A DNA stretch of 64,000 nucleotides from NCBI GenBank assembly GCA_035634255.1, contig DASQDI010000160.1, forward strand, positions 124,001-188,000. The letters run 5' to 3'. Numbering within the stretch: the stretch's first letter is position 1; each line of letters opens with the position of its first letter. The notes under the pieces were generated by a model. It did no database searches. It was given only the letters and a program-made list of their open reading frames with translations, and had not been told where the DNA came from. The DNA comes from DATLMR01 sp035634255 (GTDB lineage Bacteria > Acidobacteriota > Blastocatellia > UBA7656). This document shows positions 60,158-64,000 of the stretch, one piece after another. The position numbers were made by a program, and so were the translations under genes.

Positions 60158-60688
60158 ATGACTACAGATACTATCGCCGACCTCTACCGGCACATGGAAT
60201 GGGCTGACGCGGCGGTGTGGAAAGCCGTGCTCGCATCCGAGAGCGCTCAGACGGACGGGAAGCTCCAGGAGTACCTCCTTCACCTGCACGTCGTCCAGCG
60301 CGTGTTCCTGCTCGTCTGGCGCGGCGAGCCGCTCGGGACCACCTACCCGAAATTCGACGACGCGAAGTCGCTGATGCTCTGGGCCCGCGGTTACTACTCT
60401 GAAGCCTTAGCTCACCTCGCTTCCCTCGGCGACGGAAAGCTGTCGGAGCCGATGGCGCTGCCGTGGGCCAACATGGTGGAGAAGCAACTCGGCCGCCCGC
60501 CTGACGTGACGACCGCCGGCGAGACCGCGCTTCAGGTGCCGCTCCACACTATGTATCACCGGGGGCAGGTGAATGCGCGCCTGAAAATTGTCGGAGGCGA
60601 GCCGCCCCTCGTTGACTACATCGCGTGGGTGTGGTCGGGCAGGCCCGCTCCGGACTGGCCTTCGGTCGAGTCTTCAGGAGATCTCTGA
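60158..60688 (+). CDS. DinB family protein
   Basis: 176 residues from ATG 60158 (GAGAGG 6-7 bases upstream; in-frame ATG 60125 is less likely). DinB fold: LYRHMEWADAAVWKAVL, and HTMYHRGQVNARLKIVGG, with metal-binding His. Fourth such protein in the window. Its last 15 bases overlap the convergent arsC gene. Confidence 0.87.
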   Translation: MTTDTIADLYRHMEWADAAVWKAVLASESAQTDGKLQEYLLHLHVVQRVFLLVWRGEPLGTTYPKFDDAKSLMLWARGYYSEALAHLASLGDGKLSEPMALPWANMVEKQLGRPPDVTTAGETALQVPLHTMYHRGQVNARLKIVGGEPPLVDYIAWVWSGRPAPDWPSVESSGDL

Positions 60689-61072
60689 GAGCGCGGCCTT
60701 GACCCTGCTCTCGATCAGGTCGCGCACTTCGCGGAACTCGTCGGGCGGCAGGTTCTTCGGGTCGGGAATGTTCCAATCCTCGCGCCGCGTGGCCCGCACG
60801 AGCGGGCACTCGTCGCCGCAGCCCATCGTCGCTACGAAGTCGTACCGTAGGTCGGGGATGTCCTGAAGCGATTTAGATTGGTGCCGCGACAGGTCATAGC
60901 CAAGCTCGCGCATCGACTCGACGGCTCGCTGGTTCACCCGACCCGACGGCCTTGAGCCCGCGCTGTAAGCCTCGACCTCGTCCCCGCCGTGGATGCGTGC
61001 AAAGGCTTCCGCTATCTGGCTCCGGTTCGAGTTTTCGACGCAGACGAAGAGAAGGTGCTTTTTCTGGGGCAT
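60674..61072 (-). CDS. arsC: Arsenate reductase, low-molecular-weight phosphatase type
   Basis: 132 residues, thioredoxin-coupled ArsC. P-loop C11-V-E-N-S-N-R17-S; second and third Cys (MGCGDECP) supply the redox relay. Reduces arsenate to arsenite. Follows arsR on the minus strand by 36 bases, so one transcript. No Acr3/ArsB efflux gene is adjacent. Confidence 0.9.
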   Translation of the reverse strand: MPQKKHLLFVCVENSNRSQIAEAFARIHGGDEVEAYSAGSRPSGRVNQRAVESMRELGYDLSRHQSKSLQDIPDLRYDFVATMGCGDECPLVRATRREDWNIPDPKNLPPDEFREVRDLIESRVKAALSEIS

Positions 61073-61108
61073 AAATTTCCGCTTTGCTGATAGCTCAAGG
61101 TTAACTGC

Positions 61109-61507
61109 TCAGGCTGACAAACTCACGGGCCTGGGCGCGCTCCGCAACTGGATGGGCGGGTTCGGCGCGCAGCAGACTTTCAGTAGCCGGGCCAGGTCGC
61201 GCTGCATCTCTTTATCCTGCGCAAGCCACGCCAGCACGTCCGCGAGCACGCCTGCCGCGTAGGGGTCGGACGGCGTCTGGACGCGGTAGTGCATCCACTT
61301 GCCCTCGCGCCGGGCCTCCACGATGCCCGCCCGCCTCAGGTAGGCCAGGTGCCGCGATATCTTCGGCTGGTTGGTCCCCAGGACCTCGACGAAAAAGCAG
61401 ACGCAGACCTCGCCGCAGCCCATCAGGTTGAGGAGCCGCAGGCGCGTGCGGTCCGCCAGCGCTCGGAACAGCATCTCCATATCAAAACTTTTTTCGGTCT
61501 TACTCAT
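61109..61507 (-). CDS. arsR: ArsR-family arsenic-responsive repressor
   Basis: 132 residues. Winged helix with arsenite site C31, C35-V-C37 (CGEVCVCFF), the classical ELCVC-like motif, then LGTNQPKISRHLAYLRRAG. C-terminal CC at residue 113. Likely binds the dyad in the adjacent divergent promoter. First gene of arsR-arsC. Confidence 0.92.
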   Translation of the reverse strand: MSKTEKSFDMEMLFRALADRTRLRLLNLMGCGEVCVCFFVEVLGTNQPKISRHLAYLRRAGIVEARREGKWMHYRVQTPSDPYAAGVLADVLAWLAQDKEMQRDLARLLKVCCAPNPPIQLRSAPRPVSLSA

Positions 61508-61522
61508 GGTAGAAAAAGCTTA

Positions 61523-61591
61523 TCATAAATATGTCTTGACATATATGATTTTTGGAACTATCCTCTCGTCATATTCGTCAAAGCGAATATG
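61523..61591. promoter_or_regulatory. ars operator-promoter region
   Basis: Dyad ATATGTC-TT-GACATAT (61529-61544) contains TTGACA (61536-61541), which is 17 bases from TATCCT (61559-61564). A second perfect dyad CATATTCG-N6-CGAATATG (61570-61591) lies just before the arsI ribosome site. ArsR probably blocks the -35 region. Confidence 0.7.
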
Positions 61592-61604
61592 AAAGGAGGA
61601 CGAG

Positions 61605-62078
61605 ATGAGTACTAAGACGTGGAATGAAGTTGCGGCGCTCAAGGCGCACCTGGCCATCAACGTGAAGGACGTGGGGCGGAGCGTAGAGTTCTATAAGAAG
61701 ATGCTAGGCATAGAGCCGAGCAAAGTGCGGACCGGCTACGCCAAGTTCGACGTGCAGAACCCGCCTCTGAACCTGACTCTGAACGAGGTCCCGTTCGGCG
61801 AGCGGGGGGCGCTCTCACACCTGGGCATTCAGGTGGCCTCGACCGATGACGTTCTGGCGATGCGGGAGAACTGGGCCGGGGCGGGGCTTATCACGCGCGA
61901 CGAGATGCAGACGAATTGCTGTTACGCCCGGCAGGACAAGGCGTGGGTGAGCGACCCGGACGGCAACGAGTGGGAGGTCTTCGTGGTGCTGGAAGACAAC
62001 CTGCCCGAGACCGCGCGCTCGGCCGCGGCCGATGCGCCCTCATGCTGCGCGCCGCCTCTGGTCGGGCTGGGCCGATGA
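61605..62078 (+). CDS. arsI: ArsI/CadI-type C-As lyase, VOC fold
   Basis: 157 residues. VOC domain with HLAINVKDVGRSVEFYKKML, and the thiol pair C105-C106 in TNCCYARQDKAW, the arsenical-binding site of ArsI, plus metal-ligand Glu in DPDGNEWEVFVV. C-terminal CC (PSCCAPP). ArsI demethylates trivalent methylarsenicals with O2 and Fe(II). AAAGGAGGACGAG ribosome site is ideal. Confidence 0.88.
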   Translation: MSTKTWNEVAALKAHLAINVKDVGRSVEFYKKMLGIEPSKVRTGYAKFDVQNPPLNLTLNEVPFGERGALSHLGIQVASTDDVLAMRENWAGAGLITRDEMQTNCCYARQDKAWVSDPDGNEWEVFVVLEDNLPETARSAAADAPSCCAPPLVGLGR

Positions 62079-62087
62079 GGGCTTGAA

Positions 62088-62531
62088 ATGGGCGTTACTA
62101 TATTCAGGGCCTCGACGGAGGACCGGAGCGACATCTTGGGGCTTCTCGCGCGGGTGGGCCTGCCTCACGAGGGAGTGAAGGAGCACGTCAGTGATTTTTT
62201 CGTGGCGCGTGACGAGCAAGGTCAGCTGATCGGATGCGCGGGCCTTGAGCGGTATGACCGGCTCGGGCTGCTGCGGTCCGTCGGGGTGTCGCCTTCATAC
62301 CGGGGCGCGGGCCTCGGCTCAAAAATTACTGCTGCCCTGCTGGACGACGCGGCAAAAACCGGCATCAAAGAGGTCGTGCTGCTTACCACGACGGCGAGGG
62401 ACTTCTTCGCGCGCAGGTTCGGCTTCGAGGAGGCGGGCCGCGAGGACTACGACGAAAGATTGAGCGCGTCTCAGGAGTGGTCTCTGCCGCGATGCTCTTC
62501 GGCGGTCTTTATGCGGCTCCGTTTGACCTGA
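62088..62531 (+). CDS. arsN2: ArsN2-type GNAT acetyltransferase
   Basis: 147 residues. LLARVGLPHEGVKEHVSDFF, LIGCAGLERYDRLGLLRSVGV and SYRGAGLGSKI (acetyl-CoA motif A), ending EWSLPRCSSAVFMRLRL, match the ArsN2 subgroup found in ars operons. Starts 9 bases after arsI, so cotranscribed. Role in arsenic resistance is known by association. Confidence 0.85.
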   Translation: MGVTIFRASTEDRSDILGLLARVGLPHEGVKEHVSDFFVARDEQGQLIGCAGLERYDRLGLLRSVGVSPSYRGAGLGSKITAALLDDAAKTGIKEVVLLTTTARDFFARRFGFEEAGREDYDERLSASQEWSLPRCSSAVFMRLRLT

Positions 62532-62710
62532 GGCTACGAATCAGCTTTGACGAATAGAAGTGACGGGCGGGGGCATGCGTCGCCTTCGTTCGCGGACCCG
62601 GCGGCGGCACCTGCTCGCTCGGCAGGTGTCACGGTTGCCGGAATCAGCCCTGTTAAGGATCGAGCAGGAAAAGTTGATGAACGGCCCAATCTTAACTCCG
62701 AGGTGTGAGT

Positions 62711-63481
62711 ATGAAATCATATCGTGTAGTGATGACCGTCTGCCTTCTTGCCGCGGCTGCTCTGGCGCAGGATGTCTTTAAGGTCGCCCCCCATGCGTAC
62801 AAGCTTCAGTTCGAGAACGAGTGGGTGAAGATAACCCGAGTGAAGTACGCCCCGCACGAGAAGCTGCCGGCGCATGAGCACACGGCGACGGCGTCGGCGT
62901 ACGTCTACTTGAATGACAGCGGCCCTGTGATCTTCAGGCACATAGATAAAAGCTACGGGGCCGTTACCAGACCGCCGACGAAGACGGGCAGCTTCCGCCT
63001 CTACCGCGGGCTCCACGAGCTTCACGAAGTGGAGAACACGTCCGATCTGCCGAGTGAGTTCCTGCGGGTAGAGTTCAAAACCGAGCCGGTGAATGAGAAG
63101 AGCTTATACGGGCGATTCTTTCGCGAGGCCTACCCGGCGGGAGAGAACTTTCAAAAGGTGCAGTTTGAAAACGAGCAGGTGCGCGTGACCCGCCTCGTCT
63201 GCGCGCCCGGCCTTAAGATGGACATCTCCACAAGCGCCAGCGAGCCGAGCCTGCTCATAGCTTTGTCGCCGTCGGATTTCAAAGTTAGCGGGGGGAAGGG
63301 CAAGGCCGCGAAGCTGAAGCTCACTATGGGTGACGGGAAGTGGGTCGCGCTCAACCAGCAGGAGCAGCTCGAAAACGTCGGCAGCGCGCCCGCGGAGATG
63401 CTGCGATTCGATTTCAAGACGAAGCCTCTTTCCAGAGAAGAACTCGAAAAGAAGAAGAAGCACGAGCACCCGAAGAACTGA
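62711..63481 (+). CDS. Secreted two-cupin-like protein
   Basis: 256 residues from ATG 62711 (GAGGTGTGAGT upstream). Signal peptide (MKSYRVVMTVCLLAAAALAQ). Two related halves, YKLQFENEWVKITRVKYAPHEKLPAHEH and KVQFENEQVRVTRLVCAPGLKMDIS, suggest duplicated cupin barrels; only the first keeps the His pair AHEH, so the second may not bind metal. Function unknown. Confidence 0.75.
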   Translation: MKSYRVVMTVCLLAAAALAQDVFKVAPHAYKLQFENEWVKITRVKYAPHEKLPAHEHTATASAYVYLNDSGPVIFRHIDKSYGAVTRPPTKTGSFRLYRGLHELHEVENTSDLPSEFLRVEFKTEPVNEKSLYGRFFREAYPAGENFQKVQFENEQVRVTRLVCAPGLKMDISTSASEPSLLIALSPSDFKVSGGKGKAAKLKLTMGDGKWVALNQQEQLENVGSAPAEMLRFDFKTKPLSREELEKKKKHEHPKN

Positions 63482-63484
63482 ATC

Positions 63485-63510
63485 GAGGCGTGATCAATCG
63501 ATCACGCCTC
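63485..63510 (+). terminator. Hairpin after cupin gene
   Basis: Perfect 10-bp stem GAGGCGTGAT (63485-63494) and ATCACGCCTC (63501-63510), loop CAATCG. No U-tract; weak terminator or a palindrome at a repeat edge. Confidence 0.5.
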
Positions 63511-63608
63511 CCGAATCTTCCGGGCCGCTCAAGCAGGTGATCGCCGACTCTTAGGGCGTTCGCCATGATCGTGAGGCCGGGATTGGCCGCCGCGCTCGAT
63601 GGGAAGAC
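63511..63608 (-). pseudogene. GMC oxidoreductase C-terminal remnant
   Basis: The minus strand reads VFPSSAAANPGLTIMANALR and VGDHLLER, the characteristic C-terminal block of glucose-methanol-choline oxidoreductases. Upstream no family sequence remains in any frame, so this is a leftover end of a deleted or moved gene. Confidence 0.65.
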
Positions 63609-63740
63609 CTTCGCTCCGAGCCGCCGAAATTATTCCCGAGCCTGCGCGGAGGGCGTTTGACGGAGGGCGCGCGGCCCCGCGCCCATATTGTTTGCGGTGA
63701 GGATCGACAGTCAGTTACCATCAAGCCTGCTGGCACAACA

Positions 63741-64000
63741 ATGAAAGGATCGGTTCTCATAAGAAGCCTCTTCAATATCCGCTCGCTCCTGCTTATCGGA
63801 GTGACACTGGGCCTGTGTATTTCCGAGGGGGTCGGCCTGCAATTGCTCCCGGTCCCGTCCGGAGGGAATGCGGATGGCCGCGCGGAAGGGCCTGCTCACA
63901 TAGGAATCGACGCGGGCTATCCGCGTGCTCCATCACAGAGTCGGTATGTTCCCGGCCGCGTCGAGATCGCAGCCCCGAAGCTGAAGAGGCCGTCATTCCA
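63741..64000 (+). CDS. Secreted hypothetical protein (3' end cut by window)
   Basis: Open from ATG 63741 to the window edge, 86 residues visible. Starts MKGSVLIRSLFNIRSLLLIG then VTLGLCISEG, a signal or anchor helix, then a polar low-complexity stretch (GGNADGRAEGPAHIGIDAGY). No family recognised; ribosome site weak. Confidence 0.45.
   Translation, partial: MKGSVLIRSLFNIRSLLLIGVTLGLCISEGVGLQLLPVPSGGNADGRAEGPAHIGIDAGYPRAPSQSRYVPGRVEIAAPKLKRPSF

Noticed and set aside
1..64000. tRNA, rRNA, CRISPR or prophage
   Set aside because: No T-loop-like GTTCGAATC in a cloverleaf context, no spaced direct repeats, and no integrase, capsid or transposase gene seen.

Overview
The window is GC-rich (my estimate is mid-60s percent), single-copy, chromosomal-looking bacterial DNA. 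It has about 60 protein genes, mostly in short head-to-tail pairs on both strands. I see no rRNA, tRNA, CRISPR array, phage or complete insertion sequence. The gene content points to an Acidobacteriota genome, most likely of the Blastocatellia type: two 800-residue 'duplicated orphan' MacB/FtsX permeases without an ATPase, a BlaI/BlaR1-type pair, an FG-GAP protein, many secreted proteins with DUF domains, and several DinB-fold enzymes. This is inference from family content; no marker gene is present.

Layout. 1-5.4 kb: BlaI-like repressor with M56 sensor peptidase, ArsR-type regulator plus thioredoxin, DUF1684 protein, beta-carbonic anhydrase. 5.9-12.3 kb: first orphan permease, secreted proteins, a DUF5700-like metalloprotease candidate, Ada. 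12.5-20.1 kb: Tat-exported asparaginase family protein, YbaN-like protein, DinB, methyltransferase and glycosyltransferase pair, secreted phosphatase-like protein, L,D-transpeptidase. 20.2-32.4 kb: TPR protein divergent from an HxlR regulator, large serine hydrolase, EEP nuclease family protein, LprI-like protein, phytase-like lipoprotein, DUF1287, S10 carboxypeptidase, SPW protein, TPR-AlkD-cupin group. 32.4-42.6 kb: FG-GAP protein, lipocalin, DinB/YfiT proteins, thioesterase, acetyltransferase, a c-type cytochrome, nicotinamidase with nicotinate phosphoribosyltransferase (NAD salvage), MATE exporter, methyltransferase. 42.6-47.6 kb: gene-poor stretch with a small Cys-rich protein, a secreted protein and a matrixin protease. 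47.6-58.7 kb: LytS-type kinase, DUF3179 gene with an in-frame UGA, a lipoprotein, a 784-residue TPR protein, SDR, VOC, RidA, second orphan permease. 58.8-64 kb: unknown proteins, DinB, and a divergent arsenic locus (arsR-arsC opposite arsI-arsN2).

The most notable observation is the DUF3179 gene at 48905-50152. Its reading frame is interrupted by a single UGA exactly where the family carries the first Cys of a CxxC motif. The frame then continues open for 243 more codons. Nine bases after the UGA is a perfect 6-bp hairpin with a GGUCU loop, the same loop core as the E. coli fdhF SECIS. I read this as a candidate selenoprotein with a UxxC motif.

Other structure not explained by ordinary genes: a two-copy intergenic repeat (about 3747-3880 and 34180-34300), one copy of which encodes the end of the lipocalin; three degraded gene remnants (a subtilase/kumamolisin-like fragment, a GMC oxidoreductase C-terminus, a methyltransferase N-terminus); a TTG-started 53-residue Cys/His-rich protein with its own promoter and terminator; and compact operator-promoter arrangements at the HxlR and ars loci.
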